Shown here: one piece after another, positions 1-9,911 of the stretch
How positions within the stretch are numbered: the first letter of the stretch is position 1
How the letters are laid out: every line of letters starts with the position of its first letter
Assembly (NCBI GenBank): GCA_033557465.1
Contig: CM066036.1
Location: 724,359,828-724,423,827, forward strand
Direction: 5' to 3'
DNA length: 64,000 nt
Source of the DNA: Ichthyophis bannanicus
Taxonomy: Eukaryota; Chordata; Amphibia; Gymnophiona; Ichthyophiidae
Translations under genes and position numbers: made by a program
The notes under the pieces: model-generated
What the model was told of the DNA's origin: nothing
What the model saw: the letters and a program-made list of their open reading frames with translations, nothing else
Database searches by the model: none

Positions 1-617
1 CAGACGATGGAGAGTTAGCAGAAGACACGAAGAAACCAGAAGAAAGTGGCTGGAGCAATTGCAACTGAAAAAAAATGCACAAAAGTTAGAAAAATATCTC
101 TTTATTTTGAATTTATTAACTGGAATATGTCGGCTATGGGAAATGTGCATCATTAACGTCTGCGCTTTGTTTAGTACAAGAGGAAATTAATTTATAGTTT
201 TATTTCTACAGTGTTGTTGTACATTCCAAGTTTGGCTTTTGGGGTTCCCAGTTTAATTATTGTCTTCCTGTTTCTAAATTGTGATTCCTTGTTTGGTGAT
301 GGTCTGTGTTCTGCATGTGTAACGGAGCTGAGGTATTCTGTTTATGTAATTCCTTTTTGACATTGCCACTTTTTCTCTTTCCCCAGTAGGTCATGTATTG
401 TTATTCTCTGAAATGTATTGGTTTAATATTTGCAGTGTTGCCTTTTGATAGGTAAAGTATGGTGCTTTGTGAGTCCTGGTAGTGCTGTTATGATACGGCA
501 TGTTTGCTATGGGTTCTAAATGGGCAGTGTTTGTATAAAAATGAAGCCCCGTATGCAAATGAGGCCCCACACCGATTCTCCGCACATGGCCCTGCACCCC
601 CCCTTGGGCCGCCCCTG
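1..617 (+). mobile_element. hAT-like non-autonomous element, right end only (copy A1)
   Basis: The stretch matches bases 20859-21560 almost base for base, apart from a gap near 390-560, so it is the right-hand end of the same family seen complete at 17737-21560. It ends in GGGCCGCCCCTG, the inverted form of the family's left end CAGGGCCGGCCC. The element enters from beyond the window edge, so its left end and target duplication cannot be seen. No transposase reading frame is present. The family match is direct; the hAT assignment rests on the 8-bp target duplication and CAGGG ends of the complete copy. Confidence 0.85.
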
Positions 618-1985
618 TATCTAGGGGAATAGTAAAGAATCACATAGGAGGTGAACAGGAGACTAAGTGCACCTCTAACCGTGCAGCACTATACCAATAT
701 TGCTAGAATGGAGATAGTGAAGAGTGAAGCCAGAATGATCACCTGTAGGGACAGAAGCAATATTCAGTCATCCAGCAGATAGTGTGTGCCATCTGGGCAC
801 ATTAACAGATAATGCAGGGAAATTGCAGACAACACAGCCATTTTCATTGCTATTTGCAGAAACAACATTATCGGCATGAGTGGCAGAGATTGGACGTGTC
901 TGCAATGCATGATTACCACAAGCATCAACAGCATGCAACAGCCTTCAAAATCACAGATAATGCGGGTACTTCAATGCATATGAATCCATAGTGCTGCCGA
1001 GCCATGTGCTCTGCAGTTTCAGTGCATTATCTGCTGGGCAAATGTTGTGCATGCCTCCAACATGTAATGCACAGCTTTTGCAGCTAACGCTGAGCTATCT
1101 GCATTATTTTGCTGCTTTAGCTGCAAAAGCCTAACATACTTTAGTAAACAGACCCCTATCTGAAGAGCTATGCAGCTTAAATCAGGCCTGATCAAAAAGC
1201 AGCCTTTCATTAAACCACTTAGCAATCCGTATATCAGCCCTGACTATATGTAATTTTGAAATGCCACAGCCAGTCTTTAAAAAATAGGCTCACTATTGCT
1301 GCTGAAAAGTGGCCCACAGTCTCTAAAAAGTCAATTTTGATATTGAAAATGAAAAAAATTCAGGCTTTAAGGCATATATAAAACAACTGTACAATATCGT
1401 AATTTGATCTTCTTTTGGCACCTTAACATGCTTTTATTTGAAGGGTATAATATTGATATTTGGGAGGAAGGAGGATATGGGGTTAATGAGAACAACTGTA
1501 AATAATATACAATCTCTAAATCTCACATATAACTAATTTCACAATTGTAGTCCTATATTACTTTATACTACATTTTCTATCTATTGGTGCAGATATCAGC
1601 AAAGCTGTTTACTTGAAAGCTGCCATAGCATCACTTCATATCTCTAGAGAACTGTCTGAGAGTATTAGGGAATTTTATATTTGAATACTAGTTATCAAAC
1701 GCTAGTAAGTGAAAATGAGGGTCAGGAATGATAAATATACTTAATGCTTATATTTTCCAGAGGCGTTCAGTTGAAACCAGATAAGCAAATGCTCTTCTGT
1801 GCCATGCCACATAGTGATACTTATTCAAGGCGTTAAGTAAGAATATTTTTCAATTCAAATCTCCTCAGGCAGATGCTATTCAATTATATTTAACTTTTGA
1901 AAAGAGAAACACACTTAAGGCATATCCTCACTACTTGCAGGATGTGAAAGTTTAGCATGGAATGAAGAACTGAACCCTATTTGGG
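618..1985. other. Non-genic stretch with a MITE end
   Basis: No credible coding region is seen. Around 1136-1160 the motif TTAGTAAACAGACCCC reads on the reverse strand as GGGGTCTGTTTACTAA. This resembles the ends of the Harbinger-like elements at 42465 and 61155, so part of 840-1160 is probably an old MITE. The rest is A/T-rich and not recognised. Confidence 0.4.
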
Positions 1986-2329
1986 GGGAGGGGGGTGTCC
2001 TTTTAGAAGCCGTTTTCATGCACTGGATGACCAAAAATGATCATAGAGACAGCCAAAGCACAGAGACTGTCTCCAAAACCATTTTAGAAGCTGACTATGG
2101 GGACGTCTTCATACTATGGACATTCAAATCTGAACAGGGATGTGAAGGAGTGGTGGCTGGGGTGTTCCCGGCGACCAGGATACCCCTGCCTGATCACAGA
2201 AATGGCATGGACATCCAGCATCATGTCTAACCTTTGACTAGCTGCAGTGCACAGAGAACAACAAGCTTCTGAAAAGTGCTTGTTTTAGCTGAAAAACATT
2301 CAGAAGGTATAGAAAGCACTCCATTCATT

Positions 2330-2960
2330 ATTTTATAGATCTCTATCATATCTCACCTCAGCCATCTGTTTTCCAGGTTGAAGTGCCCTAAACTTTTAAG
2401 CCTTCCCTCATAGGCAGGGCTGTTGCTACCATCAGGCAAACTAGGTGGTTGCCTAGGGTACTGCCCCTCCGAGGTACTCACTGCCACTCCTCTCCGAGTC
2501 CTACGATGGTGACAATAGCTCTCAAACTGTGATGCAGCATTTACTAACACTCCAATGCTGTGTCACAGTTTCCTTCTCGTCACCATATGCCATTTCTACT
2601 CCCTCCTGAAGTGGCATTGGAGGAAGGGCGGCAAAACCACATTGTGAACAAGAGGAAACCATGATGCAGTACCGGAGTGTTAGTAAGTTTGGGGGCTATT
2701 GCCATCACTACATGCCCCAGAAAGGGGTGTCAGGAGTAGCAAAGGGGGTGGTAGAGGCCACAGGAGGCAGCAGGATAGAGGGCCTGCCTAGGGTGCCTCC
2801 AATCCTTGCAGCAGTCCTGCTTGTAGGGAAATCCTTCCATCCCCTTTACCATTTTGGTCACTCTCCTCTGTACCTTTTCTAATTCTGTTATATCCTTTTT
2901 TAAGATAATGACCAGACTTGCACAGAATATTCAAGGCAGAGTCACATCATGAAGTGATAC
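2330..2960 (-). mobile_element. CR1-like LINE 3' fragment, split by a MITE
   Basis: The flanks 2330-2406 and 2828-2960 line up with the CR1-like 3' region seen at 6840-7030: 'gacctctatcatatctc', 'cttcagccttcctcat', 'ttctaattccgctat'. In reverse they encode the conserved tail of CR1 ORF2, which follows the 'LFNLEKRRLR' region of the copy at 38655. The fragment is old and 5'-truncated. It is cut between 2406 and 2820 by a hAT-like MITE. Confidence 0.7.
2415..2819. mobile_element. Small hAT-like foldback MITE with 8-bp target duplication
   Basis: The ends are CAGGGCTG and CAGTCCTG, imperfect inverted repeats. The flanking octamers ctcatagg (2407-2414) and cttgtagg (2820-2827) agree at 6 of 8 positions, as expected for an aged hAT target duplication. 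Inside, 2504-2553 (atggtgacaatagc, actaacactcc) is mirrored by about 2671-2710 (ggagtgttagtaag, gctattgccat), so the element folds back on itself. It sits inside a CR1 fragment, which helps to define both borders. Confidence 0.75.
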
Positions 2961-3599
2961 AGAGGGTAAGATATGTGAAGTGACATTTTAGAAAGGATGT
3001 CCATGTCAAATTGTGGATGTCCAGGGTGGAATGCACAGAAAAGCACAAGGGACATCTATGTTTGGCTGATTTTAGGAACATAGATGTTCCCCAACATTGA
3101 TGTCCAAACCAGCAACCACAGAGACATCCTCTTTAGGAAAGTGTGGGGTGGTGACATCCATATCATGCAAGCTAGCATAAGGGGACTTCCAGTGGCTTAG
3201 CAAAGAGCCTCCATTCACCATCAGTGTTTGTTGACATATTCTAAAATAAGAGAGGTTATTAGTGTAGCTCTACATTGTCCAGATACGTATTTGATTGGCA
3301 AAATAAGCACCTTCAAATGTCTGTTCTTGCCTGGAGCAGGTATAACTTTCATTGCAACTCTAGACATCCATGACATTTCTGAAATCAGGTGGGGACATCC
3401 AAGTTCTTAGGAACACCACAGTCATGTCTCTGCCACGCTTCCATTCAGACTTGGATGTCCTCGTTCTTGTGATGTCAACAGACCCGGCTTCTAAAATGAC
3501 TCTGGAGACATCTCTGTGCTTTGGATAACTCTATGCCTGTTTTCAAACATCCAAAGCACAAAGAGGGCTTTCAAAATAACCCTTATAAATCTTGGTTTT

Positions 3600-3964
3600 C
3601 TAAGGCATTTCATACTCATTAAAACACTTCAAATTTCAAACTAAATTGCTCAAAGGTTCTGAGCATAGTGGATTTGCATTAAAGCTTGAATATGTGTATT
3701 CTAATGAAGGCCATGTCTGAGCAGAACTGTGCTTGCTAGGCCTCTTCCAAAGGCTTTCAATATCATGGTGATGATACGAATGAGGCTGATGTCCTGCCAG
3801 TTTTTCTGATGTTACAATCGTACATGCTACATTCAATGCTAAAGACTGCATAGTCCTCATCTTGGTGCTGGATGGCTGTCTGCATCTTTGTATTGATGAG
3901 TTGTTTGATTGTTTAGAGTCGTTAAGGGAGTAAAGAGGCTTGTCAAATTGCATAGAAAATAATA
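3600..3964. other. Non-genic stretch, nothing recognised
   Basis: A 123-residue reverse-strand open frame overlaps this area but runs into LINE-derived sequence and has no recognisable domain, so I do not call it a gene. Confidence 0.4.
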
Positions 3965-4140
3965 TCAGATAAAAATCGTAAGGCCTATCCAGCCTGCCCA
4001 TCCACATTAATTCTAAACTCTAATATCCTTCCTCTCCCTGACAGATTCCCTGTACTGGTCCCAAGCTTTCTTGAAGTCAGATACTGTCCTTGTCTCGACC
4101 ACCTCCACATGTATTCACTATCCTATGTGTAAAGAAATAG
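3965..4140 (-). mobile_element. CR1/L3-like LINE 3' fragment (part 1)
   Basis: The words 'ctttcttgaagtcagatactgtcc', 'cgaccacctccac' and 'tgtaaagaaat' match the reverse-strand LINE tail at 53753-53930, which encodes the 'RKYFFTERVVDPWNNLP' region. The element appears to resume at about 5130, so the intervening 4142-5115 would be later insertions. The exact clade (CR1 or L3) cannot be settled by eye. Confidence 0.6.
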
Positions 4141-4141
4141 G

Positions 4142-4440
4142 GGGCCCGATATTCCAAGGCATTTACATGGTTTACAGACCTGTAAACTGTGTAAATGCCT
4201 CTAAATGGGATATTTAGCTGCATTAACACGATTGGCGCCACTGAATATTCCCGAATATTGCCGCTATATGCCCTGATGCTGGGTAAACTCTTCAGCAGCG
4301 GTGGCTAGGTGCTGCAGTCACACTAGCTGCTGGCGCTGAATATTGAGCTCTTAGAGTTTTTTTAAAAATTCAATGCTAAACTGTGTTCTTTAAACCAAGT
4401 AGCAATAATGTTTAGATATTCTACTATACATATTAATGAA
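4142..4440. mobile_element. MITE of the 'gatattcagt' type
   Basis: It starts GGGGGCCCGATATTCCAAGG and carries short internal inverted words (catttacatggtttac / gtaaactgtgtaaatg) and 'cactgaatattcccg'. Related words recur at 7196-7640, 30680-31180, 31425-31620 and 42770-42930, so this is a dispersed non-autonomous family. No coding capacity is seen. Confidence 0.5.
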
Positions 4441-4484
4441 AAAGCCACATTCACGGAATCTAGCCACCACAAATGAATACTATG

Positions 4485-5090
4485 GGCATGATTCTGTCCT
4501 GCACAGCTATCCCCTTTGTACGTCCGGTCTGAGCCAGATGTGCAAAGGGGATTGCAATTCTGATCCCGTGGGGCACATCTAGCCCCGCGGGATCAGAAGC
4601 ACAATCGGGTCTGTACATGCAGGCCAGGATTGCGATTCAGTCCTGGCCTGCATGTACAGGCACTGCCCGGATAGCTCAGTCAGGCATTTAAATGGAGCCA
4701 CAGCGCCATGGCGTCCTATTGCCATGGCACCGTGGCTCCATTTAAATGCTGCAATGCCAGCCGCCAGCAATTAAGTTTTTTTTCCCCACAGCCCAACCCC
4801 CAATATGGCCTCCTAAGGCCAGTGTCGGATTGCGGGGAAGAAACTCCCCAGCCCCTTCCGTGCCCCGATTTAAAAAAAATATATATGTCCAGGGAAGGTA
4901 TTCCACCTCGGAGGTGGAATAACTTCCCTGGCCATTTCGCTGGCCCTGGACGTACAGGGCCGACATTAGAATCGGCCTTGTACGTCCAGGGCTGGCGACC
5001 ACTCAGTGCCCGCCCACTCTCTGCCCCTCAACCAGCAGGGAAGTTAGTTGGGGGCTGCTGCCGACATGATTAGCTATTTGTGTCTCAGAA
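4485..5090. mobile_element. Hairpin-ladder MITE (copy 1)
   Basis: Six consecutive inverted repeats can be read directly: 4508-4551 (atcccctttgtac/gtgcaaaggggat), 4562-4594 (gatcccg/cgggatc), 4613-4659 (tgtacatgcaggccaggat and complement), 4685-4748 (catttaaatggagccac and complement), 4889-4932 (centred on TATTCCACC/GGTGGAATA) and 4938-4993 (ctggccctggacgtac and complement). The left border is near GCATGATTCTGTCCTG; the right border is unclear. Related copies lie near 6175-6600, 29880-30212, 40083-40310 and 57180-57720. No open frame looks real, because the forward and reverse frames here only read through the palindromes. Confidence 0.7.
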
Positions 5091-5129
5091 TAACCCCTGT
5101 CTGTGTAAATACAAAACTCACATCCCACT

Positions 5130-5420
5130 CTCAGAAAAAAAAAGGACTCTAAATTAGGTCTCACCAAAGGTTTATACAGAAGACACTATCACCTCCTATT
5201 TCTTGCTAGCCATTCCTCTCTCTATGTGCCTAAGCATCCCTCTGACTTGCCGTGCCTTTCTACCTGTTTGGCCACTGAAAGATCATCACCCGTGACTACT
5301 TCCAGATCCCTCTCTTCTTTCATGTACAGAAGCACTTCACCTCCTTATACTGTACCATTCCATTGAGTTTTTGGCAAGTTAGATTCAAAGTATTGATTCA
5401 GCAAGTACATTTTTGCATTA
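5130..5420 (-). mobile_element. CR1/L3-like LINE fragment (part 2)
   Basis: The text 'ggtctcaccaaaggtttatacagaag', 'gccattcctctc', 'agatccctctcttctttcatgtacagaag' and 'atactgtaccattcc' is a pattern I know from antisense CR1-like LINEs of tetrapods. It most likely continues the fragment at 3965-4140 after an interrupting insertion. It is heavily eroded and no reading frame survives. Confidence 0.55.
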
Positions 5421-5539
5421 TTCAGTACTATGGAGGTGTAAAGGATTCATTTAATGATGGCATTTCATAGGAACTGAATCACATCTCAGAGGACCTGGAT
5501 AATACAATAGGGCAATTTGAAAACATAAAGAGCAGCAAA

Positions 5540-5720
5540 TTTCCTGGACCAGCTATATACATGCTAGAGTCACTTAACCCTCCATTGCCTCAGAAGAATC
5601 CAAGTTATTTATGTCCCTGTTTAATGTACATTACCAAGTTTGTTACAATATAAACTGCTTTGACTAAATGATAGTGTGTTATACAAAACCTGTTAAATTA
5701 AATAAAAATAAATTATTTTA
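5540..5720 (+). mobile_element. L2-like 3' end / SINE tail
   Basis: It contains 'cacttaaccctccattgcctcag', typical of tRNA-SINE or L2 tails, then 'ttacaatataaactgctttgact' and a terminal run of TTAAATTAAATAAAAATAAA. It is non-coding. Confidence 0.55.
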
Positions 5721-5729
5721 TTTCATTTA

Positions 5730-6170
5730 ACAGTTTTTTATACTGCTTTTCACTGGGTCAAAGCAGTGTACATTTAACAGGGTGTATATTAATTACATTT
5801 AAGAAGAGATATGTACAATTAACAATAACATGTACAATTAGTTAACATGGATAAATATAGTTACCTTTGACAAGAACTTCTGTACTTTTTACAGTAACTT
5901 ATGCACATTTTACATGGTCAGGTTTTGGATTACATTTTACAGTAGGTTATGTATAGCAGAGGGGGGTGGTGTGGGGAGGAACTGAAGGGACAGGGGAGAA
6001 CAGTGGGGATGGGAGGAGGAAAGTTATGTTATGTAGTGGATCTGAAATGTTCTGTGAATAAGTAAGTCTTTAGGTGTTTCTGGAAGGCGGTGAGATTGGT
6101 AATATTTTGGATTTTTTCAGGTATGGTGTTCCAGAGGCTTGGGGCTCCTTTCCGAGACGTGGGTTGTGGG
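5730..6170 (-). mobile_element. L2-like LINE 3' fragment
   Basis: On the reverse strand 6029-6238 encodes a run containing 'SLWNTIPEKIQNITNL', 'FQKHLKTYLFTEHF', the conserved C-terminal tail of L2-type ORF2 (family pattern LWNSLP...F...LKTHLF). Downstream, towards 5730, lies the 3' UTR with 'gaccctgctttgacc'-like words (ccgggtcaaagc motif, also at 44310). It is 5'-truncated and its right side abuts a hairpin-ladder copy. Confidence 0.7.
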
Positions 6171-6174
6171 AATA

Positions 6175-6600
6175 CACATCCCAGTGGGACGTGCAGCCCC
6201 ACAAGCCATCTGGACCCTATTCCCCCTCCTCTCCCCACATGTCCTGAGCAGTAGGATGAGGAGAGATGGAGAGAGCAGGGCCGGGGCGGAGCAGGGGCAG
6301 GTTAGCCTGGCAGGATGTACAGGGCCGATTCAAGTCACAGTCCTGTACATCCTGCGGGGTCCATGGGGACGTGCTGCTTATTCCACCTTGGAGGTGGAAT
6401 AACCAGCACCAACCCAACGATTGAGGCTAAGAATCCTGGACCAGGTGCAGAAGGGTCCCCACCGCCTGATCCAGGTGCTGGCTAGCCAGCCGTGGGTCGG
6501 GCAGCAGGGAAATGGGGGCGCCTGTGGGGAGGATGTCCCCTCAGGCAGCAGCGGCATGCCAGGCCATCCAAGGACCTGATTCTGTGTTTCTGCTGTCCAG
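6175..6600. mobile_element. Hairpin-ladder MITE (copy 2)
   Basis: It carries two of the family hairpins: 6307-6357 (gcaggatgtacagggcc and complement) and 6371-6409 (gtgctgcttattccacctt with its complement). It ends in 'ggcatgccaggccatccaagg', 'gattctg', the same right-hand words as the copy at 57650-57720. Several open frames crossing it are by-products of palindromes and low stop density. Confidence 0.6.
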
Positions 6601-6609
6601 AATCGGTTC

Positions 6610-7190
6610 CTAATGGTCCCGTCTTCCTCGGGGATGTCCAGAACTTGCCTAAACATTTTATAAACACAGCCATGCCAACTGCTTTTACCATATCCTTGGG
6701 CAATAAATTCCAAAACTTAATCATCTTGAATGAAAAAAATGTTCTCCTCTTTGCTCTAAAATTACTGCCTGTTGATTTTGTGTCATCCTCCCCATCTTTG
6801 GAATTTTTAAAGAGTAATTCATATTTACCCATTTTACTTCATTCAAGATTTTATAGACCTCTATCATATCTCCCCTCAGCCATTTTTTCTCCAAACTGAA
6901 GAGTCCTAAACTCTTCAGCCTTCCTCATAAGGGAGTCATTCCATCCTCTTTATCATTTTGGTTGCCCTTCTCCGTACGTTTTCTAATTCCGCTATATTTT
7001 TTTTTTCACATGAGGCAACTAGAATTGAATACAACACCATCATACCATGAAGCGATAAAGAGATATCTGTTTATTCTCTAATTCCTTCCTAATAATTCCT
7101 GACATTCTGTTTGTCCATCATAATGCCTACTGCGTGTCCTTTTCCTGGGTGAAGGCTCATAGGAGGTAATGTTATAAATCTTTTCCATGC
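6610..7190 (-). mobile_element. CR1-like LINE 3' fragment
   Basis: The reverse-strand frame near 6640-6832 encodes 'FFSFKMIKFWNLLPKDMVKAV', equivalent to the 'HSTCNQTLEFVT' to 'WNLLPEDVVKAV' part of the CR1 tail at 39060. From 6840 to 7030 follows the antisense of 'LFNLEKRRLRGDMIEVYK', and from 7075 to 7190 more upstream LINE-like text (ttcctaataattcctgacattc). Stops and frameshifts interrupt it throughout. Confidence 0.7.
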
Positions 7191-7195
7191 ATAAA

Positions 7196-7640
7196 AATGA
7201 TGGAGGGGGGGACATTCAGCATGATTAACATGGTTAGCAAACCTGTTAACTGTGCTGATCGCGGTGAACGTGATATTCAGTGACACTAACACGGTTAGTG
7301 CTGCTGAATATCCCCAGGGGTCACTGCTGCACACCCCAGTGCTAGCTGGCTAGCATCAGGGTATACCATGGATGGAAAGGAGATGGCACCAAGTGATAAC
7401 TGGGTAGAGGTGATATTGAGCCGCTGCCCACTAATCACTTTGCGACGAAAGTTAGGCACCTGAAATTAACACAGCCCAGTTAGCTTCCTGCTTCTTTGGC
7501 TAACCCAGATAATCAAAGCCAGTGGCCAGATATGGCCCTGGCATTAAATATTTGGGTGTTATTTTCTGCAGCAATGGCTAGCTGCTGTAATCGTGCTAAC
7601 CACCACTGCCACTCAATACCCCCCCCCCCACCACTAATTT
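7196..7640. mobile_element. MITE of the 'gatattcagt' type
   Basis: It begins after a G run with 'acattcagcatgattaacatggttagc' and contains paired words such as 'ggttagcaaacctgttaac', 'gatattcagtgacactaac' and 'ggccctggcattaaatatttgg', ending near a C run at 7620. The same vocabulary recurs at 4142, 30680, 31425 and 42770. It is non-coding. Confidence 0.5.
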
Positions 7641-7924
7641 CTGCACATAAAAGGTCTCATAAAATTAGGTCTCATCCAAAAGTACACACAATACACTTAT
7701 GAGCGCTCGTGTAGTGTAGGAATGCTCAAGGGAGTAGATTGGGTAGAATGTGGGAAGATAACGACAGCGGGTATAAATCTCAGCAGCCACAATTTATCCA
7801 CTATTTCTGTAGGATATGTGCTTGTATTTGATAAAAGCACACAGATACCTATGTGTTCTTATAGAATTGACGAAAAGCAGGACCCTTCTCCACCACCAAA
7901 CCTAAGCGTCCTATTTTAAAAATA
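7641..7924. other. Non-genic stretch, nothing recognised
   Basis: Only short uncorroborated open frames are present. Confidence 0.4.
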
Positions 7925-8136
7925 CCTTTCATATTGTGTAGCTATCATGAGGGTTATTCTTCCATATGTGCATCAGTTTGCACTTGTAAATTTAATTTGC
8001 CATTTAGATGGCCAGACTCCCAATCTCACAAGGTCCCCCTGCAATTTCTCACAATATGCATGAATTTTAAAAACTCTGAATAATCATTTTTTCCATTTCC
8101 AGATCATTTATAAATATACCAAAAAGCACTGGTCCC
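7925..8136 (-). mobile_element. CR1-like reverse-transcriptase fragment
   Basis: In reverse, 8067-8140 encodes 'GLGPVLFGIFINDLEMEK', the conserved CR1 reverse-transcriptase motif that normally follows 'GVPQGS' (compare 'LLFDIFINDLESGI' at 33505). The flank 7930-8060 (ccatttagatggccagactcccaatctcacaaggtcc) is antisense text commonly associated with the same LINE family. It is a fragment about 200 bp long. Confidence 0.65.
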
Positions 8137-8711
8137 AGACCTGGAGGAGCAGAGGCAGACGGGGGGGGGGGGGGTATATAGAAGAGACATTCATGTAGAT
8201 AATAGAGAAGCCCTTTTCTGATACATTTGAAGCAAGAAGCTTCATTAAGTATTTGAGAGGTAAAAAGGGCAATCAGGGAGAACAATGTCAGTACTGGTCC
8301 GCAAAGGCCCCAATTAACAGTATAGACGTGTGGCATTTCTGGTAAGAAATCTAAATTGCCATGCAATGGAAGCATAGGAGAAATCTGTGATTGACTCTGT
8401 AACTTTTGACATATCTAATGCCAAGTTCTATGCAAAGATTTCACTAATGGATGTGCCCTAACATAACGAGGTAAGGAAGATCTTTTTGCATTTCTGGCAT
8501 GGATAGCTCCTTAGATCTACCTCAGTAAATACTGATGCAAATGATGTGTTCAGTCTCTTAGCTATGGCATTGTTCTCTTTGATTGCCCTTTTTACCCCTC
8601 AAATATTCAATGAAGCTTCTTGCTTCAATTGTATTAGAAAAAGGGCTTCTCTATTATGTCAATGAAAGTCTCTTCTATATCCCACTCTGTCTGCCTCTGC
8701 TCCTCCAGGTC
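8137..8711. repeat. Long inverted repeat with about 150-bp arms
   Basis: Bases 8137-8287 (agacctggaggagcagaggcagac ... gcccttttctgatac ... attgccc) are the reverse complement of 8567-8711 (ttgccctttttacccctc ... aaagggcttctc ... tctgcctctgctcctccaggtct), with a spacer of about 280 bp. A run of 14 G interrupts the left arm. The arms differ at several places, so this is not a recent duplication. It may be a foldback transposon or an inverted pair of older repeats. Confidence 0.7.
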
Positions 8712-9019
8712 TGCTACTCTAGTCTCCAGAAATCAAACTCATTCTCTGAAAGTCAGAAGATCTTTGTATCAAGTGTACACATATGACCTCTCACCAACTG
8801 GAAGATACTCATACATGCGGCATTCACAGCAAAAAAATGAATAGCCCCCATCTTGCTGCTGGAATGCTGTTGGAATCTTAGGGAGTCTAACACTAAAGAG
8901 TGATAATGTATTGCCAATAGTGCTGAAACCATGGTGCATTAGATGCAACACCACTATGTTAACTATCAGGGGTGTGGAAAGCATTTCTCCAGCACTTAAC
9001 ACAGAGAGGTTTCTCCTAC

Positions 9020-9298
9020 CATGATCTGCATTGACACAGACGCACTTAACTCCATCTATTGAGGTGGCATTATGCTAATGCAGTTAGTGTGTAGTGTGAA
9101 CCTAGCGCTACGTGCACTAAACTCACCACCCCTTCTCTCCACCCCCTCCTTCCCACTCAAGCCCCTAATTCAGGTGGCACAGTTAGTGCGGAAATCATCC
9201 CATGCTGTCATGCCCCCAGTGCTAGCTGACAACGCTTACCCCAATGCACCTTCAGAGCATGCACTGACAGCCAGTGCCCTTCAGTAAAAGACCCCCTT
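9020..9298. mobile_element. Probable MITE
   Basis: It contains mirrored words around 'gcactaac', 'gctaatgcagttagtg' and 'gtgctagctgacaacg'. It ends in CAGTAAAAGACCCCC followed by TTAA, resembling (in reverse) the GGGG...TTTACT ends of the Harbinger-like families here. It is non-coding and its left border is uncertain. Confidence 0.4.
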
Positions 9299-9329
9299 AA
9301 TTTTGGCGAGTTCTTTAGTTATTTAAATG

Positions 9330-9540
9330 TGTTAAGGAGTGGAAGAGTAACCTAATGGCTAGAGCAATGGGCTGAGATGTAGAGAAGCCAAGTTTAAATC
9401 ACACTGTTGCTCCTAGCCGTCTTGGGCAAGACATTTATGCCTCCATTGCTTCAAGTAGAAATTTAGATTGTAAGCCTTTTGGAGACAGAAAAGTACCTAC
9501 TGTACCTACATGCAACTCTTTTTTAGCTATTTCTGAAAAA
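9330..9540 (+). mobile_element. tRNA-derived SINE
   Basis: The segment reads 'gtggaagagtaacctaatggctagagcaatgggctgag' (box A-like TAACCTAATGGCTAGAG), then 'caagtttaaatcac' (box B-like), then 'gtcttgggcaagacatttatgcctccattgcttc', and ends 'ttagattgtaagccttttggagacag'. Related copies sit at 30325-30475 (+) and 56850-56985 (-). This is a Pol III SINE and not a tRNA gene, because the acceptor stem and full cloverleaf are not conserved. Confidence 0.7.
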
Positions 9541-9911
9541 AGACATGAGTCAAAAACAAAGAGAATAGGGATACTTAATCTAATAAAATCTCTTCAGTTT
9601 ATAAGATATATTTATGCTGGGGGGGGGGTTGTTTGCATAAAGGACTTAAAGCACTTAGAATTAATCTATTCTTAAGGTTTAATCACTTGCTGATAAAAAT
9701 CCCACATTAAACCTTTAGTGAAAATATTTTGCTTCTCTCCTCTTAATTAGCTTAGAAGTCCATAGTCTATAAATCAAAGATTGAGCTTGGGGCAGGTGGG
9801 AATCAAAACATAACAGAAAGCTTGATGACTTGCCTATTTCTATACTAATGTTTTAATGAAACAAAGAATTGTCAGGGTAACCCAGCTCCATAGCCAGTAC
9901 ATTATCACATA

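Larger units (their letters stand above)
1986..3590. mobile_element. Non-autonomous DNA element with TTTTAGAAGCC inverted ends
   Basis: The left end reads CTTTTAGAAGCC and is followed by a small hairpin around the words 'catgcactggatg' and 'cagccaaagcacagag'. The right end, 3490-3588, carries the complement (GGGCTTTCAAAATAACCC) with the same internal hairpin words in reverse. Other partial copies lie at 14872-15035 and about 50430-51178. The interior was enlarged by a CR1-like fragment (2330-2960) that itself holds a small hAT MITE. No transposase is present, and the superfamily is not clear from the visible ends. Confidence 0.5.

Noticed and set aside
3636..4007. 123-residue reverse-strand open frame as a small gene
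   Set aside because: No domain, no supporting copy, and it runs partly into an antisense LINE fragment.
4708..5073. 121-residue forward and 86-residue reverse frames
   Set aside because: Both run across consecutive hairpins of the MITE; the two strands mirror each other because the DNA is palindromic.
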